NCBI GenBank assembly: GCA_020809705.1
Contig: CP085831.1
Location: 3,906,001-3,970,000 of the forward strand
DNA from: Calonectria ilicicola
Taxonomy: Eukaryota; Ascomycota; Sordariomycetes; Hypocreales; Nectriaceae
Reading direction: 5' to 3'
DNA: 64,000 nt
A program made the translations under genes and the position numbers. Numbering within the stretch: position 1 is the stretch's first letter; every line of letters begins with the position of its first letter. Shown piece after piece: positions 22,374 to 33,536 of this stretch. The notes beneath the pieces were generated by a model. It saw only the letters and a list, made by a program, of their open reading frames with translations, was not told where the DNA came from and did not search any database.

Positions 22374-24636
22374 TTAGTATTGTTTTCTTTTTACTTTGAT
22401 CCTGAATAAAAATGAAAAGAAGCTTACAAGAGTGCAAAATAGACCAACGACTTTGGAACCTGATGGTTGTACACTAGTCCACACAGTGTCGCCCGTCTCA
22501 GCACCTTTGGGGCTCATTATTTCTCTGCCAAAAGTCGTGCAAAACTAGAATAGTAAAAAATGAGTCTGAGTTAACGAATGTCCCCTACGTAAATTAGGGT
22601 GCTATTACAAACCTTTAATCTGGTTATATGTTGCGGTTCCTTCGCCACCTCGATGCGTGCTACCGCCTCGCCTCGAATTCCGTCAATCGGCATGGATATG
22701 CGATCATGTCGATCGCTTCGAATTCTCAAGAATGTGGGATAAGCATGATCGTCTGGATCAACACGCCCTAAATGGGTGTTTTGCGAGCTGTCGGCATAAA
22801 TAAATTCTATGCCGGCGATGTAGGATCCATTGCAAACCCATACAGCGATTTCAACCAGGTTGTGCAGTTCGTTGAACAAAACAATGGTGATTGGAAGGTC
22901 AGGTGCGCCTCCATAAGTACTAATTCCCGTGAACAGAAATTGATTCTGTGGGGTAGTAGTAAACGAAAGACTACAATTTCCCCCGTCATATCGTTTTGTA
23001 AGGTCGCATGGACCATCATGGTTTAACGAAACCATTTTTAGTCCCTAGAATAAATTAGAAAAGAATGTATAATTTCGAATGATATTATGCAACGGAAAGG
23101 AGAAACGTAGAATAGGCTGACAAAAAGAAAACTCACATCGAACTCTGCTTTGATAGCGGAGATTCCCTGGGGTTCAGTGATAAGCCATCTTGGAAGATCG
23201 TGTGGTTCGCCGACCCAGCGAGACTTGGTGCCGTTTCCATTAACCATCGCAAGCGCTCGAATCCCTTCTCTACCCAAAGCGAGCTTCCATCCTCGAATCT
23301 TCTGGCTTATGGGAAGTTCCATAGTAGCGGCTTGGTTGTCATGAAGATATCCAAGAGGATATTGTTGACCATCTTTATCAATGAACAGAAGGCCAGACAC
23401 AAAACTGTCCTCTCCGTGCTGGAAGAAGAACACAGATACCTTTTTCATATTGTAAGACTGTGGGAATTTGAGGGTTCGAGCTCGCAAAACTCGGCAGTTT
23501 GGAGGGAAATGTTGCTTGAGGCTTGTGATGCAACGTGAGGCTGTCCTCCAAGAGGTTTCGCTAGGTTCATGTGTTATTGAACGCTCAGAGCAAGTCCCAT
23601 ATGGGGATCCATGGCAAGCTTTTCCTATGGCTTGGTCAAGTTTATCTTTTAGTAGACCCGCGACTTGCCAGATGCGTTTTCGATTAAGCAAGCCTGGATG
23701 ATCGGATGCCCAAATGTGAAGAGACAGGTATAGTGCAGCCCAGGATTCTGGATGGCTCTTACGAACTTCGACGATGTGGGAAAACTCATGGCCTTCTTGG
23801 AAGCGTGAAGCCCAGAATAACTCTGACAGAGTCAGCCTTGAAAAAGCTGGAGAAGCGAGACGCACGGAGCGGACATCTGGAGTTGACATGAAGGTGGCAA
23901 TAAGTTGAAGTAGCTCTGGCGGCAAGCAGGAGAACCTGTCCTGCTCCGGGCTGAGGATATTAGGCTTAAGTTGTGACTGCAATGGATTTCTCTGTAGATG
24001 AGTAGAGTATGAAATTGCCCTTATAATGACGGGAATATTCACAGGGTCTGCTTGGAAATGCGGCCGAGCAGATCTGATGTCCACAACTCGAGAATCAAGA
24101 TCGCGAGTGCTGGATGTACGTAGGCTTGCAGCTCCTCCATATTCATGCCCCCAATCTATCAAGGTTCCACCAGCATGGGGCATGGAAAAGCAAGCCTCAA
24201 ATAGGAGTTGAAGATTTGGCGTAAACACCAAATTGAGGAGATGCCAACAATGGTCATGAAATGCCCAACCCCGACATAAATTTTCTGCATCTCTGGAAGG
24301 ACTTGAATACAAACAGTATCGTTCCATGACTGGCATTAACAGCACTTGAATTGTTTCGTCTTGGCTGAGGTCGTCATCGTCGTAATATTTGCAGGGATCG
24401 ATAGGAACGTTGTGAATTGGGGTCATGGCTTCTTCGCGCCATGCAAATTCACCGACCCCAGACAACTTAATGATGTCCCAGGACCTATTGACATAGACTG
24501 AAGAGAAGTGTGAGCATATCTTCTGGACGTGAAGCGAAGTGAAGCGAGATGCAAACCCACCGACTCTGAATTCTCTGAGCCATGGCTGTTTGCTCCAGTT
24601 AGTGATGGGAGTTCCACATATCACACAAGCCCTCAT
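22374..24636 (-). CDS. F-box protein with a conserved fungal C-terminal domain
   Basis: Three exons join in phase: 23137-24636, 22589-23044 and 22374-22544, about 708 residues. The start is the ATG at 24636 (MRACVICGTPI); upstream in-frame codons lack ATG. The N-terminus has a C-x2-C pair. The F-box is near residues 255-300 (FSCLPPELLQLIATFMSTPD), which would recruit the Skp1-cullin ubiquitin ligase. The C-terminal half (SVFFFQHGEDSFVSGLLFID, then ISTYGGAPDLPI and VWTSVQPSG) resembles a fungal substrate-binding domain of unknown ligand. Exon 3 is supported by the continuation ETGDTVWTSVQPSGSKVVGL; the exact 3' end is less sure. Confidence 0.8.
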
Positions 24637-25138
24637 ATTTGCAGCGTGATGCGGAAGACCGGAATCGCAAGAGCCTGTTGACAAGGGAGAGAGGTCGTTT
24701 GTTCTTTTTTCATCATGAGGGCGAAAATCTTAAGGAACATGAACCAACACGCCCAATAGACACGTGACGTAGAGAGCACAAATTGGGCAGCAGACAATTG
24801 GGCACGGTTGGTCGGGGTGGGGCCCCTTCGTGATAACTCTTTTATGACTGTGTTGAAGCTAGTACGGCGCGTGAATGAGGCCTGCGCTTCGGGTCCCGAG
24901 AACATCTAAAAACGTTATTTTGCTGTTACTCAATGTCAAATTTCAGGCGGAACTCCTTTGTGTTAAGTGTATTGTTCAAGCCTTTCTCTGTTCCTTCCGC
25001 TCCGTATTTTACCAACTGTTTTCTTCTCATTTGCAAAATTTCTCACCAAAGTCAACAATAGATTGAATGTCACATTTTGTCTTCGGATTATGCAAGGCCA
25101 AACTGACTTTGGTTTTCATCAAAACGATACATAAGCGT
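24637..25138. other. Intergenic region between F-box and SAT4-type genes
   Basis: Holds the F-box gene promoter (near 24640-24900) and the downstream side of the SAT4-type gene. No coding frame is supported. Confidence 0.4.
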
Positions 25139-26436
25139 CTAAGAAAAACCTGCTCTATCACCCAACACCCGAATAGTCGGGCTAATTGATCCTGATTGTC
25201 GATGTAATGAAGGACGGATACTAGCAGATATCATGGTTTGTCCATCAAAATCGCTACCCCTGTGTAATGGCGTGGATGAGACCCTCGATGCCTTCCGTGA
25301 AGGATATGAATCGCTGATCCCATAAGAAGCCGAGCGCCTTCTACTCAAGTATGGCCCCAAAGAAGGCAAACAGGCGATTATGAGTGTCATATTTAATTCG
25401 AGAGCACCCCAGAGCACTACAGTAACAGTTATTCAGGTGAGTTCATTCACTTAATATAGCGCGGTCTTACTTGGATATGTAACTGGAGTCTCGTAGTATC
25501 GTACAGACCGCTCAAAGGTCAAGTAGCGGACAAGGCAAAATATCAAGCTGATAATACCAAGGAGGAAGGCACCGTAAAGGCCCATCCTCATCCGTGGTTT
25601 CATGTTGAGGCCAGTAATTACTAGCCACGGGAGAAGGAATACTGGCAAGATTAACATCATACACATCCTATTCACAAATTGCTGAACCGGCGTACCGAGT
25701 AAGTCTCCAAAGAAGTGAAGTGCCCAGCAAATGCGGAATACTAGAGTGCCAGACCTCTCAATTGAGCAAGCGGTAAATGGGTCAAGATCCCTGGTTTAAA
25801 AACGTAAGCATGGATTTTGTAAATCATCTCCAACACTCACCAGTTGGTTTCGATGGGGAGACAAATCAAAAGCTGCAAGAGAATGCTGGTGAAATATGAT
25901 ACAGCAACGTAGCCGACCGTGACCCAGTAGACAACTCTTCGCTTTTCCATGGTTGGAGGAATGATTTGAGAATATGCAGAAAGAAGTGCTGATTTACAAA
26001 GGTACAACGCAGTGACGAATGGAAAATTGCTGATCCAGAAAATCTGAAAACGCGACCAGTTAGCTTTTAATTAATTTTTCAGGTCGTCGGGGTTAGAGGT
26101 TTGCCTCAAAAACAAATGATATTTCTGCAAAATCTCCACTGAAGCCGGCTAACATGGTCGTTATATTAGGGTCCAATACCCCAAGTTTGTAGAATTTGAT
26201 AAAAAGCGCCATTGTTATGGTCGAAAAAATCCAGGCTAAACACATAAACGCATCGCTTAGTATTATGCTTTGATTCTGTATTTTTAGACGCAAGTACAGT
26301 CTTGCTATTATTAAACATAATGAAATGACATTCAGAAGCCAGCCACATGCCTGTGAATCGGGTTAGAAGTGACTTATGGATTGATACTAGGAGATCGAAC
26401 TAAAACTGCTTCAGCGGATGGCCCTGGAGTCTTCAT
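25139..26436 (-). CDS. SAT4/rhodopsin-like integral membrane protein
   Basis: Five exons join in phase: 26401-26436, 26114-26350, 25851-26043 read to 25841, 25471-25790 and 25139-25416, 357 residues. About seven hydrophobic helices appear in order, with the family signatures ISLCLIIARLYLRL, FWISNFPFVTALYLCKSALL, RRVVYWVTVGYVAVSYFTSI and ALELNMTLIIACLPSL. This is the fungal SAT4-like 'rhodopsin domain' family, plasma-membrane proteins of mostly unknown ligand; some are pathogen receptors. The C-terminal tail of about 65 residues is Ser-rich and cytosolic. The first donor (GTTCGA) is weak and may differ by a few codons. Confidence 0.8.
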
Positions 26437-27631
26437 TTTGATAGAATATATACTGAAATGGAGATATATTCAAGGGGAAAAAAGCAAAGAGGGAAAATAA
26501 CAAGTCTTGATGAATGGGTATGAAGTGCAGTGTTGACGCCGTAATGACCAGATGCTAAAATTCCGGAGTGGGATGGGGGGAAATGGAAAAGACATTTAAG
26601 CTGTCTTTAGAATATGGATATTGTACTTTTCAGAATTGAATTTTATTGATTCGGAAGAAGTAGAACGCAATCCGATTGGGTATTCATAGGGCGAACACCA
26701 AGATCGATCTTGGCAAAAGGTAGTGTCAACCTTAAAGGGCGGCCGGAAATAGTTCATGTGGAGAGAGAGCATTCAATCCCTTGATTTTGACTTCAAAAAG
26801 ACAGGAATCAGATACTGAATGGCCGCATTCTTGAATCCATTTGACAGTAGAATATCTGGGTGAATCCCCTGAAGGCCAGCCCAACCGAAACACCCGACCT
26901 GCATCATGCTCATAGTTGAAAAGATGATGAACTGGGGGCCTCTACTCTGAGGACAACGAGACTTTAGCAGGCCAAACCTTATAGTCAGGTTTGACTCCTG
27001 TGATCGAAACTTTCTGAAAACCTAATCAGACCCAGGAGTTTGGTTGTAGTGTGCTGGTCGCGTCGAAATATAACTTTAATTATTCCCGTGCATTGTCTCA
27101 TTGGCTTCAAGGTTCGTCAAATTATGTAATCTGTTCGGCAACATGGTTTTGCAAACAATCCATTTTTTCAAGTTCGATAGATCCGCCTTGGCAGACGTTG
27201 GTCATTTCCCCATGGGGGTTCGGTGTGTCGGAGGGCCGTCATGTAGTCAGTGGATTCTCGCACATGCTGTCCACCATTCCCAGAATAGGTCTTTTAAGCG
27301 ATGAGTCGGTCCCTGATATCTGGTATAGCAACTAGCAGACTCTGGGATTTGCCGTAGGTGTCACGACATAAGATGATTTTAAAGTTGATCAAGATTCCTA
27401 GGACCAACAAGCAGCATCAAAGGTGATGGGGGGTTAAAGAGGTGTTGGCTAGATCTTGTCATGGACCAGATGTGGGGTGCGTAAAGGATTGACATTAGTG
27501 CATGTTTTTATTGAGACGCCATCTACCACAACTGTGCGATTGATGATCGCAAGAAACCATTCATTCATTATGCTCCAAGTTGTCTAAGTAGTACAAAGAC
27601 GCGCACTAGACCATCCCTATACAGTAACGCT
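26437..27631. other. Intergenic region left of the central cluster
   Basis: About 1.2 kb without a supported gene; a 94-codon frame at 27051-27335 overlaps another in a second frame and shows no motif. I found no CGGCTAT motif here. Confidence 0.4.
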
Positions 27632-28760
27632 TCATTCAATCCTATTTCCCATCTCATCGAAGTTAATCTTCCGGCCTGTTCGCAAACTCTCTTGTAGTGA
27701 TTGAGCGATATTGAGAGACTTCAAAGCAGATCTCAAAGGGATAGGCAGCGGTTTCTTATTCAAGACTGCATCAACCCAAGCATTTGCCTCAGTTACAAAT
27801 GCCGACTTATATCGATCGTACCAGGATGGTGTGGGTTCAATTCTGACCCCTTGGCCATCGCATACATCGACCCGGTTTAGTCTGGGTGTCGTATTGATAC
27901 ATATCTTTCCTGATTTGCCAATTACCTCGCTCACGTTGTCGTATCCGTGAGCAGCTGTTCGTGAGTGGTAGAAGTACGCAATCTTTCCACCCCAGAACTC
28001 ACATATGGCGACTACATTGTCTGCATCTCCAACCTCTGAGCGCTCCGAGAAGATGATCGAGGTTCCCACAGCTGAAACAGATTTTGGAACAACGTCCTCG
28101 CCGAGGAACATGAGTGAAAGGTCAATGTCGTGGATTGCAGCGTCTATAAAAATGCCACCCGAATTTTTCAGGTATTCGTGATAGAAAGGGCTTGTGTCTA
28201 GTTTCTCGCAGCCCTGAGAGCGGAATAAATACGGTTCGCCAATAACGCCGTATTGAATTTTGCCGTATGCATCTTGGTAGTTTTCGTCAAAACGACGCAT
28301 GAACGCAACCATGACAGAAGTCTCAGGATTGTCCTCTATTCGGCTACAGAGCGCGCTCAACTGTGATTAAGTTTAGTAATCAACATATGTGACTGAAAAA
28401 AAGCATCTTCCTGTTTGGTTATAGATATCATACCTCTGAACTAGATGTGCAAATTGGCTTTTCACACAATACATGAATTCCTCTATCAACGGCAGCGAGC
28501 GTATGTGTCATATGCAAAGCGGTAGGTGAAGCAATAATCACAGCTTGCAAGCCTGGAGTATCGATCATTTCATCAAAGCTAGAATATGCTTTCACTCCAA
28601 ATGGTGCCAAATTTTCATTTGCCCACTTGAGTTCTGCCTCTACTGGGGAGCACACACACACAAGTTTTGCCGATGGAACCATGCGCAAAAAGTTGATAGC
28701 ATGGCGCTGTCCCATTCGGCCGATGCCCACCACTCCGACATTAAGATATTGAGGCTGCAT
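27632..28760 (-). CDS. Gfo/Idh/MocA-family dehydrogenase, inositol 2-dehydrogenase-like
   Basis: Two exons, 28434-28760 and 27632-28360, with a phase-0 intron (GTATGA...CACAG), 351 residues. The N-terminus has the NAD(P) Rossmann motif VGVVGIGRMG (residues 7-16). The family sugar-site Lys is in LCEKPI, and the catalytic stretch GGIFIDAAIHDIDL carries the Asp and His used by inositol dehydrogenases. The family oxidises sugars, cyclitols or related polyols to keto forms with NAD(P). Members closest in motif oxidise myo- or scyllo-inositol, but the substrate here is inferred only. It is the left end of the CGGCTAT-marked cluster, with a palindromic motif site about 190 bp upstream. Confidence 0.85.
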
Positions 28761-28949
28761 GGCTGATGGTGCGAAATTTGGGCGGAGTGTGTGACAAGGA
28801 AAAATCGGAGATATTCTGATGGTGGGTGAGCAGGGTTGTTGCCAAGCTCAGATATATACGAGGTATATTTTTCCTTAACCCTAAGCGGCAATGTGCCCAG
28901 ATTCTAGTTAACAAGCGTAACCAATTCCAGAGTGGTTGTTTTGGGTGCA

Positions 28950-28964
28950 TATAGCCGCGGCTTA
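28950..28964. promoter_or_regulatory. Palindromic CGGCTATA-type site upstream of the inositol-dehydrogenase-like gene
   Basis: TATAGCCGCGGCTTA is a near-perfect inverted repeat of the cluster motif: GCCG abuts CGGC. A further CCGC-type half (TATAACCGC) follows at 28969. Zn2Cys6 dimers commonly bind paired CGG triplets, so it is a good operator candidate. Confidence 0.5.
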
Positions 28965-29159
28965 AACATATAACCGCACAATTGAACGGCAGTTCCTTTT
29001 TCCGCCGCAATGGGAATTCCGATTGATGCACTGGCACAACGTTGAGGTTTCTGCGTGCTAAAAATATGTTTCTTTGGGATTTGGATAGTTTCTAGACACT
29101 GTGTTGCTATTCGACCGAAGTAAGATGCTGTGTTCCAACTCCTAACTGTTTCAAGGGTA

Positions 29160-29879
29160 CTAGGCCCAATACCTGCAGTTTGGCCCGCTCCTCATGGCCA
29201 TCTCGAATAGCGAATCATTCCAAAAGTCAATTAGATGTACATCTTCTTTCAATTCGTCTAGGCTATCATAACCTTTGTCAGAATATTCTGAACCTAACAC
29301 CTGCGAACTTAGATCATTCCTTTCCTCAGTTGTTTTTGGTGGTGACTTGGTGCGGTTAGCCCAAGACGTATTATTCTTCGCGACGATTTAGTTACCTGAA
29401 TGGTCATTGTGTTTTGGATCTGAATAGATGGTCGCAAAATACCTGCCTGCTGACCTAATGCTGACTTCACGGCCGCCTCCTCGCTTTCGTTGATACCAGG
29501 CACTTGTAGCCCTGCACGTTCGATTATTTCATGTAGATGCTCCACTCGACGAACTAGCACGGAGACTGCGAAACGCAGAGACTGGCTGATCCAAGTTCAA
29601 TTAGCATGAAATATGCTTGCTCATATGTTCTAATAGCGGCGGACATTTTACTGCTACCTTCATATTTGCATTCTCTGTGTTTGAGCCGACAGAGGGAGCA
29701 CCGAGGATAGCTTCTATCACACTGTGAACATTAGCAATCAACGTTGCCCGTAGGAGAATGAAATATCAGCTCTTCCATAGTGATATGGCTGTACTTGCTT
29801 TCACTTTTCTTTTACGACATGAGTTGCATGCAATTGACAAGCCGTGTGCTTTTGAGATCGATGTTCCCTGGGACGACAT
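29160..29879 (-). CDS. Minimal Zn(II)2Cys6 DNA-binding protein, 151 residues
   Basis: Four exons join in phase: 29799-29879, 29658-29721, 29396-29565 and 29160-29300. Residues 18-44 give a complete binuclear cluster, C-x2-C-x6-C-x6-C-x2-C-x6-C (ACNSCRKRKVKC then PRCSLC and RECKYE). Intron 1 is GC-AG: GCAAGT donor, CTAAT branch, CACAG acceptor. A leucine-rich helix follows (VLVRRVEHLHEIIERAG), the usual coiled-coil dimerisation linker. The large fungal_trans regulatory domain of typical family members is absent; the C-terminus is acidic with aromatic residues (DSLDELKEDVHLIDFWNDS) and could activate. It may act as a small activator or as a competitor of larger regulators. A CGGCTATG site lies upstream at 30138. 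Confidence 0.7.
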
Positions 29880-30301
29880 ATTTCCAATAAAAGACGGCTG
29901 GGAAGGCACCTAGAAGTATTTGCACATTTATTTCAGACGACCAAGATGTCGCTGAACCCGTAAATTATGGTGGCAAAGGGATTCTTTTCAGAATTTAAAT
30001 GATACATGTATTCTCAATTGCATTTATTCTCGGTTACGTATGTTCCACCGTGGGGGTAAAAGGTGTCTATAAGGCTTTGCTTGCTGTACTACATCGGAGA
30101 ATGAATGACACCGACAGGTAGCAAAGTACGGCCAAACATAGCCGAGATTCGGAATGCCTTCCCGACGGTTGATGATGATATTCACTACTGCCCGGAAACT
30201 TCAATAGGGCGTAGCCATCTTGGCTGACGACTTTGCTATCATCTCTCAAATAGTATTCAAAACCCGAACCATATTTATTCTAATCAATCTATGCAGCTCC
30301 T
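29880..30301. promoter_or_regulatory. Promoter of the minimal Zn2Cys6 gene with a CGGCTAT site
   Basis: Non-coding. ATAGCCG at 30138-30144 is the cluster motif on the minus strand, about 260 bp before the ATG of the regulator. Confidence 0.45.
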
Positions 30302-31399
30302 CTATGGCTGGACTAGGATCTTGATATGATCGCTTCGTTTTGTCAAGAGTTCCTGAAACCCCCCATTTATCGCATTTTCGAGAGGAACAACAGCCGTCAC
30401 CATTGACTTTACATCAAGCTCTCCTCGTCCCATAGCACTTAATACTGCCTCAAAGTCCTCATCAGTATACCCATTGCCACCTCTAAAGACCTTCTCAGCA
30501 AGGCTCAACGTAGTCGGATTAATTAACAAAGGCTTCTCATGAATGGCCACATTAAAGATGGTTCCCCGAGGCTTCACACTTGCGATCGCTGTGTCTAATG
30601 TCGCTTGCAAACCTGAAGCGTCGATTGCAAGATCCACGCCATTTCCACATAGTTCCCTTACCTTCTCTACCACTCCCACCTTGTCGGCTAATGGGTCGAC
30701 AACTGCAGTGGCACCAAATCTGACTGCCGCATTCTTGCGGAATTCGAGAACATCGCTGACAATAATTTTCCCCGCCCCAAGCGCGCGGAGAACCTGAAGA
30801 ATAGCCAGACCTATAGGTCCAGCGCCAAGAATTAACACATCCTGGCCCTTTTTGAATTCAGACGTACGAACGGAGTGCCACGCCACAGCGAGAGGTTCGG
30901 CGAGGGCGGCATCCTTTAACGTGACTGAGTCAGGGATCAGGTATGCATTATACGACTTGACGACAATTTCGTCTGAAAACCCGCCTCCTGGTGCACCGAG
31001 GCCGTAATTAGATAATCGAGAGCAAGTATTTGGGAATCCGCTTTTGCAGTCATCACAAGATGGCTGATTGGCATGACGCTCCACATAATAGGGATTTACC
31101 ACAACGCGATCTCTGGGTTTGAAGTTTGTCACTTCATCGCCCACGGCTGAGATAGTGCCTGAGAATTCATGGCCAAGAACAACGGGTAATTCGCATCCAG
31201 TCAGCGGGTGCACCTCTCCTGGAGCAGGACACAACGTCGGCTTGGAAAATTCGTGCAAGTCAGACCCGCAGATGCCGCAGAAAGCAACTGTAATGCGAAT
31301 CTCATCTGACCCACAAGTTTGAACAGGGATCTTATCAAGGCGAATATCTTTGGATCCATACAGTCGCAGAGCGCGGATAGTTTGTTCGGCAGCAGCCAT
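30302..31399 (-). CDS. Zinc-dependent medium-chain alcohol/polyol dehydrogenase (butanediol/sorbitol dehydrogenase-like)
   Basis: Single exon, 365 residues from ATG 31399 (MAAAEQTIRAL); the frame extends upstream but the earlier codons look like leader. Catalytic zinc ligands are visible in FCGICGSDLHEF and GHEFSG; a second Cys set (SCDDCKSGFPNTC) fits the structural zinc. The cofactor site is ILGAGPIGLAILQ, and the downstream acidic residue in VSDV favours NAD. The family interconverts secondary alcohols or polyols and ketones. It lies between the two short Zn2Cys6 genes and is transcribed away from the second, with CGGCTATC at 32086 in the shared upstream region. Confidence 0.9.
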   Translation of the reverse strand: MAAAEQTIRALRLYGSKDIRLDKIPVQTCGSDEIRITVAFCGICGSDLHEFSKPTLCPAPGEVHPLTGCELPVVLGHEFSGTISAVGDEVTNFKPRDRVVVNPYYVERHANQPSCDDCKSGFPNTCSRLSNYGLGAPGGGFSDEIVVKSYNAYLIPDSVTLKDAALAEPLAVAWHSVRTSEFKKGQDVLILGAGPIGLAILQVLRALGAGKIIVSDVLEFRKNAAVRFGATAVVDPLADKVGVVEKVRELCGNGVDLAIDASGLQATLDTAIASVKPRGTIFNVAIHEKPLLINPTTLSLAEKVFRGGNGYTDEDFEAVLSAMGRGELDVKSMVTAVVPLENAINGGFQELLTKRSDHIKILVQP

Positions 31400-32439
31400 A
31401 TTTGGGTAGAAGTGGGACCTTTTGATGAATGTAGATTTGAGTAAAGTGTGAAGCGATGCAGATTTCCGATAGAAGAACTGCGGGCAAACTGGGGTAAATA
31501 TGATAAGTACAATCAAGATTAAGACCCTACGCTTCGGAACTCAGATGACGGCTATGTGAGGTATTCTCTAGCCTAGTCTTTAGCGTGTAGATTTTAACCG
31601 CAGCTCCCATCACCGGGGATGAGCATCGGCATGACACATACTACCGGCCTGCAATTTCGATTTTAACATAGTTCATGAACTTGCAAGCAAATTTTATGGA
31701 GCCTATATGTTTTTCTCCCTTACTCCCCACACAAATTATACAGCCTACAGACCCTTGAGTCCCCGCAGAATTAGACAAATAAACAAATTTAAAACCGGAT
31801 TCCGCATTCATAGTTAACAAATCAAAGGCTAAATTATATACAACCAAGTTCCTTGCTAGATTTAATGCGCCATGAAAGTTCAACCGAAGACTAATCATCT
31901 AATCTTGATGTCTCCTAGCACAGATCCAATACCCATTCTCGCATGCGCCTAGCATACATGAATCTTTCCAATGTAAGGATATTGTATTTTAGCATGTCCA
32001 AAAACGGTGCATCTCCAAATATCAAGATTTGAAAGATTGGGCTTCCTTCCATGCTCTCGGTTACATGGCTGTGGGCGGGTGTATGCGGCTATCTGTAGCG
32101 CGGGGTAGGTGGGCTCGCACGACCCATGACCCTCCACTTGGTGCGGAGTAGTGATGTGAATTAGCAAATTATTGCTCTAAAGCTGAGGTAGGGTAAGACT
32201 AAACTAGCTTGGACAACTTAATTCCGTTCTCCCTTTGACGTGGGGGAAAAGTTTCTACACGTCCCTCTTTTTGCCGAAGCTTTCCAAGAAGCGTGGTTAT
32301 CCCCAATTGATGTCCATCATTTAGTCACCTACACCCGGGTATCAAAGGCGACTCCGCATATCTTCAGAATTCTATGGCAGACCTAGCAACCCATCAACAT
32401 ATGATCCAAGTATTCACGGTACTAAATAGCCAAATCACC
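31400..32439. promoter_or_regulatory. Divergent promoter region between the dehydrogenase and a short Zn2Cys6 gene
   Basis: One kilobase without a supported gene (frames at 31641-31898 and 31949-32167 lack motifs). It contains GCGGCTATC at 32085-32093, the cluster motif. Confidence 0.45.
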
Positions 32440-33093
32440 ATGCCTCGGAGACCTCTCAACACCATAGCTTCATCCAAATCAGTAAAGGGATTGGTACGAA
32501 AGAATGTGACTACGGCTTGTGTGATCTGTCGAAGGAGAAAAGAAAAGGTGATAAATCGCAACACGTTCTCAAAATATGGCTTCGTGCAGGACTCACTATC
32601 ATTATAGTGTGATGGACTACTACCGCAATGTTCAAAGTGCATGATGAGAGGAAAGGAATGCAAATATGAAGCAATAAGTGATAAGAGAAAGTAAGATTTT
32701 CCTCCGCGCTTCAACTTCAAGACCAGTAACCCAACATACGATAGACACTCTTACCGACTTGCAATCCAGCTCCTGACCCAACGTGTTGATCAACTCTGTC
32801 AATATATTGACGAGAAAGGCTTCAAACCACCCCCATTGTGCGAGGAGCAGAGATCAGCTTTAACCCATATTTTCGAGCAGCTAAATAGCGGAACGTCACA
32901 AGCGTACAGGCTAGAGCCCGGCAAAGATCTCAATTCTCAATTATCCAGCGAGGAGCTAAAAGAATTAGAAAATGAAGTGGGGCCCATGCAATTAGCATCA
33001 CAAGATGTATTTCTAGGGGGTTTGTGGTGGATAGACTCCCCTTCCATAGAGGAAGATTTTGGAACTCGGGCTTCACATAAGATCGATTCATGA
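32440..33093 (+). CDS. Second minimal Zn(II)2Cys6 DNA-binding protein, 179 residues
   Basis: Three exons join in phase: 32440-32547, 32608-32690 and 32745-33093. The binuclear cluster is split by intron 1: TACVICRRRKEK, then CDGLLPQCSKCMMRGKECKYE, with the same C-x2-C-x6-C-x6-C-x2-C-x6-C spacing as the regulator at 29.2-29.9 kb and an intron at the same place, after the third lysine before Cys3. A helix follows (RLAIQLLTQRVDQLCQYID), then an acidic, Trp-rich tail (GGLWWIDSPSIEEDF). No fungal_trans domain. The matching layout and intron position suggest the two short proteins are paralogues or one subfamily. Confidence 0.7.
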
Positions 33094-33536
33094 GGTGCAT
33101 GCCAGGTTGATAAGGCATTAATTATAAAATGAGGATAAGCTAGAAGTGATCGAGGGATATCTGCATAAGGATTTTTCCGATTAGCCCATTCATAAATAGG
33201 TCTATTGCAGCTGCTTAACAATTATATCATCTTTCCCCTCCCCAGGTGACAGACACACATCAATCATCACCTGACAACATTCACATGCGCCATTCTCACA
33301 ATAGTTATTAAAGACGTTTCTTCAATTCGATATCGTATTACCAGGCAGGTTATCACAAAATTCTCTTTTACGAGTTCCGATACGACTTAGAAGAAAAAGG
33401 ATGAGGAAGTCCTTCCTTGCAAAATGGCATGGCAAATTGAAGCATGACAACAATTCAAGATGAATAGGTTGGGGTTTAGATTGAAACAAGGCCTATAAAA
33501 TATATACTTTGGCTTAGTTGGTTTCAATTTCGTATT
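33094..33536. other. Spacer between convergent genes
   Basis: AT-rich 3' sequence between the short regulator and the transporter, which end toward each other. Nothing coding is seen. Confidence 0.4.
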
